This document shows, in pieces, positions 1 to 6,850 of a stretch of 64,000 nt of DNA (the stretch's first letter is position 1; each line of letters starts with the position of its first letter). Source of the stretch: Microbacterium ureisolvens. Lineage in GTDB: Bacteria; Actinomycetota; Actinomycetes; Actinomycetales; Microbacteriaceae. A program made the position numbers and the translations under genes. The stretch is taken from contig NZ_JAEUAX010000006.1 of assembly GCF_019511645.1 (NCBI RefSeq), positions 1-64,000 of the forward strand, read 5' to 3'. Under the pieces are notes generated by a model. That model was not told the origin of the DNA, did not search any database, and was given only the letters and a program-made list of their open reading frames with translations.

Positions 1-49
1 GGGCGGGGGTGGAGCCTTCGGTTCGGGTGAAGATGTCGGCAAGGGCCAT
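1..49 (-). CDS. 5' end of an unidentified gene, cut by the window edge
   Basis: An ATG at 49 reading leftwards is preceded by GGAG with 7 nt spacing and opens MALADIFTRTEGSTPA before the window ends. It diverges from the RamB-type regulator. In other actinobacteria ramB neighbours acetate or glyoxylate genes such as aceA or aceB, so a target gene is possible. Sixteen residues are too few to identify the product. Confidence 0.5.
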   Translation of the reverse strand, partial: MALADIFTRTEGSTPA

Positions 50-153
50 GGTGTCGCTCCTCGTTGATGCAGATTCGTGCTCTTCCTCTACTTTCCCGGG
101 TAACAGACAGCTCTTCCCGCGAAATCTGGTGTCAAGAGTTGCGATTCTTTCGC

Positions 154-165
154 TAGCATCAAGGA
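154..165 (+). promoter_or_regulatory. Probable -10 box of the ramB-like gene, leaderless arrangement
   Basis: TAGCAT at 154-159 lies 6 nt before the ATG at 166, the spacing expected of a leaderless actinobacterial mRNA. The purine run AAGGA directly abuts the ATG and is too close to be a normal Shine-Dalgarno site. No convincing -35 box or RamB binding site was recognised. Confidence 0.35.
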
Positions 166-1605
166 ATGCCCCCCACGTCACTGGAACTGTCGACCCTGGG
201 TCACCGCATCCGTCATCAGCGTCTCGCCCACGGCTACACGCTCGACGAGCTCGGAGCGCTGGTCGGGGTCGCCGGGAGCCAGCTCAGCCTCATCGAGAAC
301 GGCAAGCGCGAGCCGAAGCTGTCGCTGCTGCAGGCGATCGCCTCGACGACCGGCGTCGAGGTGGGCGACCTCCTGTCGGCAGAGCCGCCGAACCGTCGTG
401 CCGCGCTCGAGATCGAGCTCGAGCGCGCGCAGTCCAGCTCGGTCTTCCGCCAGCTCGGCGTCACGCCGATCAAGGTGACCAAGGGCATGTCCGACGACAC
501 GATCGAATCGATCCTGGGCCTGCACCGCGAGCTGCAGCGCCGTGAGCGCGAGGCCATCGCGACGCCCGAAGAGGCACGCCGCGCCAACACGGAGCTGCGC
601 CTGATGATGCGCGAACGCGACAACTACCTCCCCGACATCGAGAGACTCGCCGAGAAGCAGCTCAAGGCGGCGGGTCACGTGTCGGGCGCCCTCACCCACC
701 GCACCGTCAGCATCATGGCCGAGAAGCTCGGCTTCGAGCTGATCTACGTGAACGACCTCCCGCACTCGACCCGTTCGGTGACCGACCTCGAGCACGGCCG
801 CATCTACCTGCCGCCCGCATCCATCCCGGGCGGGCACGGCCTGCGGTCGATGGCGCTGCAGGCGATGGCGCACCGTCTGCTGGGCCACAAGAGGCCGACC
901 GACTACGCCGATTTCCTTCAGCAGCGGCTCGAGATCAACTACTACGCCGCGTGCTGCCTCATGCCCGAGACCGCATCGGTGGCGTTCTTGCAGCAGGCCA
1001 AGAAGGACCGCAACCTGGCCGTCGAGGATTTCCGCGACGCGTTCGGCGTCACCCACGAGGCGGCGGGCATGCGGCTCACCAACCTCGCGACGCACCACCT
1101 GGGTATCAAGCTGCACTTCCTGCGCGTGGACGGCTCGGGTGCGATCTCCCGCGTGTACGAGAACGACGACCTGCCGCTCCCGATGGATGTCACGGGTGCC
1201 GTCGACGGCCAGATCGCGTGCCGCAAGTTCTCGGCCCGCGCCGCCTTCTCGGAGCAGAACCGCACGACGGAGCACTACCAGTACACCGACACCCCCGCGG
1301 GCACGTACTGGTGCTCGACGCAGACCGGGACCACGGCAGAGGGCGAGTTCTCGATCACCGTCGGGGTGCCCTTCGACGACGCGCGGTGGTTCCGCGGGCG
1401 CGAGACGCAGAAGCGCGCGACGTCGACGTGCCCCGACGAGTCGTGCTGCCGCCGCGTCGCCTCCGATGTCTCAGAACGCTGGGCGGGCAAGGCCTGGCCG
1501 AGCGCCCGTGTGCACATGCAGATGTTCTCGCCGCTCCCCCGCGGCGCGTTCCCCGGCGTCGACGACAACGAGGTGTACGACTTCCTCGACCGCCACGCGG
1601 ACTGA
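166..1605 (+). CDS. ramB: RamB-type XRE regulator (short-chain acyl-CoA sensing type)
   Basis: Predicted cytoplasmic transcription factor of 479 aa, the usual length of RamB. An XRE helix-turn-helix covers about residues 8-65, an IrrE/DUF955-like central domain about 170-290, and a DUF2083-type C-terminal domain follows with a Cys cluster (STCPDESCC near 425). The metallopeptidase-like helix reads AHRLLGH, so the catalytic Glu of HExxH is replaced, as expected for a regulator rather than a protease. RamB proteins control glyoxylate-cycle and acetate genes, which fits a window rich in routes ending in acetyl-CoA. The start at 166 matches the -10 box just upstream. The family call is firm; the exact regulon is inferred. 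Confidence 0.85.
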   Translation: MPPTSLELSTLGHRIRHQRLAHGYTLDELGALVGVAGSQLSLIENGKREPKLSLLQAIASTTGVEVGDLLSAEPPNRRAALEIELERAQSSSVFRQLGVTPIKVTKGMSDDTIESILGLHRELQRREREAIATPEEARRANTELRLMMRERDNYLPDIERLAEKQLKAAGHVSGALTHRTVSIMAEKLGFELIYVNDLPHSTRSVTDLEHGRIYLPPASIPGGHGLRSMALQAMAHRLLGHKRPTDYADFLQQRLEINYYAACCLMPETASVAFLQQAKKDRNLAVEDFRDAFGVTHEAAGMRLTNLATHHLGIKLHFLRVDGSGAISRVYENDDLPLPMDVTGAVDGQIACRKFSARAAFSEQNRTTEHYQYTDTPAGTYWCSTQTGTTAEGEFSITVGVPFDDARWFRGRETQKRATSTCPDESCCRRVASDVSERWAGKAWPSARVHMQMFSPLPRGAFPGVDDNEVYDFLDRHAD

Positions 1606-1645
1606 CGAGGAGCACGGATGCCGCGGCCCGGCCACTCGTCGCGTG

Positions 1646-2725
1646 CTATGCCGTGATGAAATCGCGGTAGCGGTCGAGGGCTGCGGCGATCTCTTCGTCG
1701 GTCGCGGCGCCGGGGGTGAACAGCTCGGGCACCGGGGACTCGGCGTGCCGGCCGACGGCAAGCGAGTGCGTCCACACCCCGACGGCTTCACCACGGGCGA
1801 CGAGGATCGGTCGCACGATGCCGTTCATGCTCGGGCCGATCGCCCTGAGGAACTCCGGCGCACACGGCACGGTCCGGTCGACGTACGACAGGTAGTACTC
1901 CTCGAACGGCGGCAGCGCGACGACCTCCGGGGCCGCGGCGCTGCGGCGCGGCGCGGCGCCCGCGACGACGTACTGCGGCTCGGGTTCGTCGGCGACGACA
2001 CGGACGCGATCGGATGCCGCCTCCGCCGCCCCGCGCGACACCCCGAGCGGGAGCCCGGTCCACCACGCGAAGTCGCGGGCCCCGGCGGGCCCGTGGGAGG
2101 CGATGTAGCGGACGAAGAACTCGGCCATCGGATCGGCCGGGGTCGCAGCATCCGTGATCCATTCGTCGGCGAGCACGAAGTACTGCTCGCGCGTGGGCCC
2201 GTTATCCCGTGGCACGACCGGCCCCTGGCACAGCACGGCGCGCAGCGACAGCGCGACGAGAAGGTGGTAGCCCCGCTGGCGCAGGGTCGACACGCCGCCC
2301 CGCTCCCACGCCTGGAACAGCTCCTTGCGGGTGAGGCGGTCGCCGCCGCCGAGCGCGGCCCTCGCCAGGCGCTCCGCGCGGCCGGCCTCGTCGGCGTCGA
2401 TCCCCTCGTTGCGATGAACGGCCGCCGCCTGCCGGCGCTGACGCTCGGCGGTGAGCGACAGCACCCACTCCATGTCCGCCGCGGGGATGGTGTGGATCGT
2501 CCCGCGCATCGTCCACGTGCGCACGATCTCGCCGCGACCATACGCGGCGTCGACGTCGTGCACCGTCGTGCGGCCTCGCACGCGCGACGCGAGCGCCCAG
2601 CGCCCACCCCAGAACTCCTGGCTCTGCGTCGCGAGCATGTGCTGCGCCGCGTCGGCGACGGTCGCCGCGGGCGCGCTCAGCCGATGCGACCGGAGCCGCT
2701 CGTGCCGCAGGGTCGAGGCATCCAT
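1646..2725 (-). CDS. Winged-helix protein of the HTH_42 / AlkZ-like family
   Basis: The 359-aa product starts MDASTLRHERL and has the length and layout of the winged-helix family that includes AlkZ and YcaQ DNA glycosylases. Near the N-terminus it has a Q-x-Q pair (TQSQ, Q34 and Q36), matching the catalytic QxQ motif of AlkZ, followed by FWGGRWALASR. The central part (TLRQRGYHLLVALSLRAVL) looks like a winged helix. Members remove alkylated bases or unhook crosslinks; activity here is inferred from family and motif only. The frame stays open far upstream, but the extension overlaps other genes and is not protein-like, so the ATG at 2725 is chosen. It converges with the ramB-like gene. Confidence 0.75.
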   Translation of the reverse strand: MDASTLRHERLRSHRLSAPAATVADAAQHMLATQSQEFWGGRWALASRVRGRTTVHDVDAAYGRGEIVRTWTMRGTIHTIPAADMEWVLSLTAERQRRQAAAVHRNEGIDADEAGRAERLARAALGGGDRLTRKELFQAWERGGVSTLRQRGYHLLVALSLRAVLCQGPVVPRDNGPTREQYFVLADEWITDAATPADPMAEFFVRYIASHGPAGARDFAWWTGLPLGVSRGAAEAASDRVRVVADEPEPQYVVAGAAPRRSAAAPEVVALPPFEEYYLSYVDRTVPCAPEFLRAIGPSMNGIVRPILVARGEAVGVWTHSLAVGRHAESPVPELFTPGAATDEEIAAALDRYRDFITA

Positions 2726-2768
2726 TCGCCCATCATGGCGCAGGCCACGGACGCGGTGTCCGCGATCG

Positions 2769-2927
2769 TCAGCGCTGGTGCGCGGCGTCGCAGGCCGCGC
2801 GGGCGTCCTCGATGCGCGGGTGGTTCTCGATCGCCCAGTCCGCGAGCGCCATCGCCAGCTGGATGAGCGTGAGCGGATGCCTCGGCCCGAGCCATCCGCT
2901 CTCCGCTGTCGTGGACTCCAGGCACAC
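2769..2927 (-). CDS. Small hypothetical protein, 52 aa
   Basis: A GTG at 2927 preceded by AGGGAG opens a 52-codon frame ending TGA at 2769. Nearly every codon ends in G or C, as in the flanking genes, which favours real coding. The product has a helical-looking core (LTLIQLAMALADWAIE) and ends ARAACDAAHQR. No signal peptide or membrane segment is visible and no family was recognised. SD-to-start spacing is only 3 nt, so the start is uncertain. The gene lies head to head with the zinc-ribbon gene, 20 bp apart. Confidence 0.45.
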   Translation of the reverse strand: MCLESTTAESGWLGPRHPLTLIQLAMALADWAIENHPRIEDARAACDAAHQR

Positions 2928-2947
2928 GATCTCCCTATGCTGACGGA

Positions 2948-3088
2948 ATGACGGTGCCCGCCGAGGATCCGCGGAGCTGCCCCACGTGCGGCGACCCGCT
3001 GAGGTTCGAGATCCTCGACGACGAGCGCTTCCTCGTCGCCTGGTCGTGCGTGAACTGCGGCCTGATCCGTACGACCGAACCGGCTTAG
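2948..3088 (+). CDS. Mini zinc-ribbon protein, 46 aa
   Basis: The 46-aa product carries two Cys pairs, CPTC (11-14) and CVNC (34-37), which would form a treble-clef or rubredoxin-like zinc ribbon around a short beta-rich middle. TATGCT at 2936-2941 is followed 6 nt later by the ATG, so the message is probably leaderless. It ends 9 nt before the next gene, suggesting co-transcription. Function is unknown; zinc binding is inferred from cysteine spacing. Confidence 0.6.
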   Translation: MTVPAEDPRSCPTCGDPLRFEILDDERFLVAWSCVNCGLIRTTEPA

Positions 3089-3097
3089 GAGACCTCC

Positions 3098-3769
3098 ATG
3101 GATGAGTCGACGAACGGGTCGGGCTGGATGTCCCCTGGAGCGTTCCACCGGGCGCCGGACGTCTCCGACTGGCGCGTCACCGGCACCGGCCCGCAGGCCG
3201 TCTTCACCGCGACCTCGCTCGCGCACGCGGCCGAGCTCGTCGCCCCGATCGTCGCCGCCGCCGAGCGGCTCGAGCTCCTGCCCGACATCGACCTGCGCCC
3301 CGAGGGGATCGTCGTGCGTGTCCCGTACCGCGACGCAGCGGGTATCCCGGCGGCCGCCGCGGACTTCGCGGCGGCCGTGTCGCGGGCCGCCGCCGAGCGC
3401 GGTCTGACCCCGGATCCCTCGCGGGCGCAGTCGATCGGCATCTACGTCGCCGAGCACTCGCGGGCCGACGTGCGACCTTTCTTCATCGCCGCACTCGGCT
3501 ACGAGCCCTTGGGCGACACGGATGCTGCGGACCCGCTGCGGTGCGGACCGCAACTGGCGTTCAACCCGATCACCGGAGACTCGCCGTCGAGGGGCCGCAC
3601 TCATTTCGACGTCTTCGTGCCGGCCGACCAGGCCGAGGCGCGGGTGGATGCCGCACTCGCCGCGGGCGGCAGACTCGCCGACGACTCGCACGCTCCGGCC
3701 TGGTGGTCCCTCGCCTCGCCCGACAACCACGGCGTCGACATCGCGGCCTGGACGGACACCTTCGACTGA
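3098..3769 (+). CDS. Pterin carbinolamine dehydratase-like / VOC domain fusion
   Basis: The 223-aa product has two parts. Residues about 15-110 resemble pterin-4a-carbinolamine dehydratase (4a-hydroxytetrahydrobiopterin dehydratase) in length and pattern (FHRAPDVSDWRVTG, then HAAELV and a DIDLRPEGIVVRV strand). Residues about 115-223 form a glyoxalase/VOC-like module (IGIYVAEHSRADVRPFFIAALGYEP ... HFDVFVPADQAEARVDAAL). The second half has the beta-alpha-beta rhythm of VOC proteins, but an intact metal triad is not obvious. GGAG precedes the ATG. The substrate is unknown. Confidence 0.65.
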   Translation: MDESTNGSGWMSPGAFHRAPDVSDWRVTGTGPQAVFTATSLAHAAELVAPIVAAAERLELLPDIDLRPEGIVVRVPYRDAAGIPAAAADFAAAVSRAAAERGLTPDPSRAQSIGIYVAEHSRADVRPFFIAALGYEPLGDTDAADPLRCGPQLAFNPITGDSPSRGRTHFDVFVPADQAEARVDAALAAGGRLADDSHAPAWWSLASPDNHGVDIAAWTDTFD

Positions 3770-3793
3770 ACGGCGGCGCCGCGGTCTCGTCTT

Positions 3794-4390
3794 CTAGGTG
3801 ACGGCCGGCGGGACCGTGATGCGCATGACGGTCTTGTTCTTGCCGAGGTGGCGCTCGAACGTGAAGCCGGCCTTCTCGAACATGGCCCTCGTTCCGTTGT
3901 GGAGGAACGACGACGACGTCTTCTTCCCGACGGGCAGCTCGTTGGGGAAAGAGACGACTTCGCCCCCGCCCGCCTGGGCGATCAGCTCGAGGGCGCCGTC
4001 CAGTGCCTCTCGCGCGACTCCCGAACGGCGGTGATCGCGGTCGACGAAGAAGCAGGTGATGCGCCACGGCGCCGGGTTCGTCTCACCGGCGTCGTACTCC
4101 CTGCGGTGGTAGATGCCGGGCAGTTCGAGCGGGCTGCCGTACTCGCACCACGCGATCGCGTCGTCGCCGTCGAAGACGAGCGCAGCGTGCGCGACGCCCT
4201 CCCCCACGAGTCGCTGCTTGAACGTCGGCCGGTCGTACTCGCTCTTGACGGTCGTATCCGTGTCGCCATGGAAGTAGGAGCAGTAACAGCCGCCCCAGAC
4301 CCCGTTGTGCTTCTCGGCGAGTGCCAGCCACGCGGGGAACGTCTCGGGGGTGAGCGGCTTGACCACGTGCGACGTCGTCGCGGAGCCCAC
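3794..4390 (-). CDS. GNAT-family N-acetyltransferase
   Basis: The 198-aa cytoplasmic protein has a GNAT core around residues 85-190. The strand ITCFFVDRDHRRSGVAREAL contains the R/Q-x-x-G-x-G/A-like acetyl-CoA loop (RRSGVA), and the C-terminal motif TRAMFEKAGFTFER is typical of the family's last strand. The N-terminal stretch contains a Cys-rich GGCYCSYFHG, common in a subgroup of actinobacterial GNATs. The acceptor is unknown. It converges with the pterin/VOC gene and lies 3 nt downstream of the GerW-like gene, so the two may be co-transcribed. Confidence 0.75.
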   Translation of the reverse strand: MGSATTSHVVKPLTPETFPAWLALAEKHNGVWGGCYCSYFHGDTDTTVKSEYDRPTFKQRLVGEGVAHAALVFDGDDAIAWCEYGSPLELPGIYHRREYDAGETNPAPWRITCFFVDRDHRRSGVAREALDGALELIAQAGGGEVVSFPNELPVGKKTSSSFLHNGTRAMFEKAGFTFERHLGKNKTVMRITVPPAVT

Positions 4391-4393
4391 GTC

Positions 4394-4762
4394 CTACCTC
4401 CGACTCGACCTCGCCGCGGTGATGATCCGCGCCAGCGCCCAGCCGGCGGCGGACACCAGCGGCACGCTCACCATGATCATGGCCACGGGGTTCGGCTGGA
4501 ACTTCGGACCGTTCGGACCGTTCACGTACGCGCCGATGGGCAGCACGTAACCGCCGCCTCCCCCTCCGCTTCCCTCGCCTTCACCCTCGGGCAGCCCGCC
4601 GCGCTGAGGCCACTTGCCGGAGCCGCCGCCACCGCCGAATCCGAAGATCACCAGCGCCGCGGGCGTCACCTGCCGCCCGCCGACGTCGATGGTCTCGCCG
4701 AACGCCATCTTCGCGCCCCAGGAGGGCGCGGACCTGGTCAGGCTCTCGATCGGTGACTCCAT
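4394..4762 (-). CDS. GerW/YtfJ-like family protein with C-terminal membrane segment
   Basis: The 122-aa product from the ATG at 4762 resembles sporulation protein YtfJ (GerW): FGETIDVGGRQVTPAALVIFGFG, a glycine-rich loop and YVLPIGAYV. A hydrophobic segment near the C-terminus (VAMIMVSVPLVSAAGWALARI) looks like a membrane anchor. GGAGGAG lies 6 nt before this ATG, which favours it over the in-frame GTG at 4792. Such genes are common in non-sporulating actinobacteria and their role there is unknown. Confidence 0.6.
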   Translation of the reverse strand: MESPIESLTRSAPSWGAKMAFGETIDVGGRQVTPAALVIFGFGGGGGSGKWPQRGGLPEGEGEGSGGGGGGYVLPIGAYVNGPNGPKFQPNPVAMIMVSVPLVSAAGWALARIITAARSSRR

Positions 4763-4840
4763 CGGCGACTCCTCCGGTTGCGCCCGCCACACCCAACCTA
4801 GAGAGCCGCGCCTGACGCCGCCAGAGGGCGATGCGACGCG

Positions 4841-5047
4841 TCACTCGGGGGCGTACTTGAACGAGAGCTGGATCCGCGAGCGGAACAGCAGCGCGCCGTC
4901 GTCGCCGACGACGACGTCCTGCTTCGTCACCTCGGCGATACGCAGATCGTGCAGCGATCCCGACGCGGTGCTGATGGCTTCTCGGGCGGCCTCCTCCCAG
5001 GACGAGGCACTCGTGCCGATGACGTCGATCACTCGGTAAACGCTCAT
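4841..5047 (-). CDS. Dodecin, flavin-storage protein
   Basis: The 68-aa protein has the length and sequence of dodecin: MSVYRVIDVIGTSASSWEEA, then the AREAISTA helix and a final strand FRSRIQLSFKYAP. Dodecins form hollow dodecamers that bind flavin or CoA and buffer free flavin. GAGGGG precedes the ATG. Genes of flavin enzymes lie nearby (the MobA-like hydroxylase at 6.9 kb, PaaE), though nothing shows a functional link. Confidence 0.9.
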   Translation of the reverse strand: MSVYRVIDVIGTSASSWEEAAREAISTASGSLHDLRIAEVTKQDVVVGDDGALLFRSRIQLSFKYAPE

Positions 5048-5139
5048 CTCAACCCCTCATCGCTTCATCGTCGATGCCGACAGGTCCATAGTGATCGCGC
5101 TCACGCGCGTATGGAAGGGGTCCCCTGCGCGGGGGCCGC

Positions 5140-6621
5140 TCAGAAGGGGTTCGGCGTCAGGGTGTACTTGGTCTGCAGGTACTCGTGGATGCCCTCCGCG
5201 CCGCCCTCGCGGCCGAGGCCCGACATCTTCCAGCCGCCGAACGGGGCGGCGGCGTTGGAGACGACGCCCATGTTGAGGCCCATCATGCCGGTCTCGAGGC
5301 GCTCGATCATCCGCTGCCCGCGCGCGAGGTTCTCCGTGAACACGTACGACACCAGACCGTACTCGGTGTCGTTGGCCAGGCGCACGGCCTCGTCCTCGTC
5401 GTCGAACGGGACGATGGCGAGGACCGGCCCGAAGATCTCCTCGCGGAGGATGTCGGAACCCGCCTGCACGTCGGTGACGACGGTGGGCTCGTAGAACGTG
5501 CCGGGACCGTCGACCTCGTTGCCGCCGGTGGCGACCTTCGCGCCGCGCGACACCGCGTCCTGCACGAGCTGCGCTGCCTTGGCGACGGCGCGGTCGTCGA
5601 TGAGCGGGCCGATCACGACGCCCTCCTCCGTGCCGCGACCGATCTTGAACCCGTTGACGCGCTCGGTGACCCGGCGGGCGAACTCGTCGGCGACCGAGCG
5701 GTGCACGATGAAGCGGTTGGCGGCGGTGCACGCCTGCCCGATGTTGCGGAACTTCGCCGCGATCGCACCGTCGACCGCCTTGTCGAGGTCCGCGTCGTCG
5801 AACACGACGAACGGCGCGTTGCCGCCGAGTTCCATCGACGTGCGCAGCACGCCCTGCGAGGCCTGCTCGAGGAGGCGCTGGCCGACCTGCGTCGACCCGG
5901 TGAACGACAGCTTGCGCAGCCGCGGGTCGCGGATGATCGGCTCCGACACCGCACCCGAGGTCGAGGTCGTGAAGACGTTGACGACACCCTTGGGCAGGCC
6001 CGCGTCTTCGAGCAGCTTCGCGAAGTAGAGGGTGGTCAGCGGCGTGAGCTCGGCCGGCTTGATCACGACGGTGCAGCCGGCGGCGAGCGCGGGCGCGATC
6101 TTGCGGGTCGCCATCGCGAGCGGGAAGTTCCACGGTGTGATGAGGAAGCAGGGGCCGACCGGGTGCTGCGACACGATCATGCGTCCAGTGCCCTCGGGGT
6201 TGGCGCCGTAACGGCCCTGGATGCGGGAGGTCTCCTCGCTGAACCAGCGCAGGAACTCGCCGCCGTACGCGACCTCGCCGCGGGCCTCGGCCAGGGGCTT
6301 GCCCATCTCGATCGTCATGAGAAGCGCGAACTCCTCCTTGCGCTCCTGCAGCAGATCGAACGCGCGACGCAGGATCTCGGCGCGCTGACGGGCCGGCGTC
6401 GCCGCCCATGCCGGGAACGCCTCGACCGCGGCGTCGAGCGCCGCTTTGCCGTCTTCGGGCGAGGCGTTCGCGATCTCCTTCACGACCTCCCCGGTCGCGG
6501 GGTCGTAGACCTTCAGCGTCTTGCCGCCGGATGCCGCACGCCACTGCCCGCCGATGAGCAGCCCATCGGGCACGGACGCCAGCAGCTCGGACTCACGGGT
6601 TTCGGTGATCGTCGTGGTCAC
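5140..6621 (-). CDS. gabD: Succinate-semialdehyde dehydrogenase (NAD(P)+)
   Basis: The 493-aa aldehyde dehydrogenase matches GabD length and pattern: [30 protein letters not shown], catalytic Glu in MELGGNAPF (about residue 263) and catalytic Cys in [11 protein letters not shown] (about 297). It oxidises succinate semialdehyde to succinate. The GTG at 6621 is chosen because GGGAG lies just upstream; an ATG 36 nt earlier lacks a ribosome site. The HpaI aldolase encoded at 29 kb releases succinate semialdehyde, so this enzyme may complete homoprotocatechuate breakdown. A TGTACA inverted repeat lies about 90 bp upstream. Confidence 0.88.
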   Translation of the reverse strand: MTTTITETRESELLASVPDGLLIGGQWRAASGGKTLKVYDPATGEVVKEIANASPEDGKAALDAAVEAFPAWAATPARQRAEILRRAFDLLQERKEEFALLMTIEMGKPLAEARGEVAYGGEFLRWFSEETSRIQGRYGANPEGTGRMIVSQHPVGPCFLITPWNFPLAMATRKIAPALAAGCTVVIKPAELTPLTTLYFAKLLEDAGLPKGVVNVFTTSTSGAVSEPIIRDPRLRKLSFTGSTQVGQRLLEQASQGVLRTSMELGGNAPFVVFDDADLDKAVDGAIAAKFRNIGQACTAANRFIVHRSVADEFARRVTERVNGFKIGRGTEEGVVIGPLIDDRAVAKAAQLVQDAVSRGAKVATGGNEVDGPGTFYEPTVVTDVQAGSDILREEIFGPVLAIVPFDDEDEAVRLANDTEYGLVSYVFTENLARGQRMIERLETGMMGLNMGVVSNAAAPFGGWKMSGLGREGGAEGIHEYLQTKYTLTPNPF

Positions 6622-6712
6622 GGGGACTCCCTTGTCGGTGGACGGATGCCTCGGCACCCTCTTCGATCGTTGGTCTGGGGCTATTCTGCCCGCGGCCGCC
6701 TACGCCGGCCGA

Positions 6713-6727
6713 TGTACATCTTGTACA
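6713..6727. promoter_or_regulatory. Inverted repeat TGTACA-N3-TGTACA, putative operator
   Basis: Two copies of the self-complementary hexamer TGTACA flank a 3-nt centre (TCT), giving a 15-bp operator-like site 92-106 bp upstream of the gabD start. Such spacing is typical of dimeric TetR/GntR-class repressors. No regulator gene lies beside it in this window. Confidence 0.4.
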
Positions 6728-6799
6728 GTTCGCTGTCATGATTCGCCCGCCCGCACAGCGGTCGCGCCCTCCGCCCGCTTCCTCATCTGAGGTCGTGGG

Positions 6800-6841
6800 C
6801 CGAGACGAGGACCGGACTCGAGCCGCGACCCCTCATCTCGG
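6800..6841 (-). terminator. Stem-loop just downstream of the MobA-like gene
   Basis: CCGAGACGAGG (6800-6810) pairs with CCTCATCTCGG (6831-6841), an 11-bp stem with one G-U-type mismatch and a 20-nt loop, 10 nt past the stop at 6851. There is no U-tract. A perfect 12-bp palindrome CCTCAATTGAGG (6849-6860) overlaps the stop codon and a related CCTCATCTGAGG lies at 6781-6792. Confidence 0.35.
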
Positions 6842-6850
6842 CGCTGCTCC

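Noticed and set aside
2726..3730. Minus-strand extension of the winged-helix gene to a 694-aa protein
   Set aside because: The extra N-terminus is Arg/Gly-rich, crosses the two small genes and the pterin/VOC gene, and the family starts at MDASTLRHERL. It is an antisense shadow of G/C-rich third positions.
5057..6544. Alternative 495-aa frame within gabD
   Set aside because: Arg/Gly-rich off-frame translation of the dehydrogenase; lacks any domain, while the other frame has all catalytic residues.
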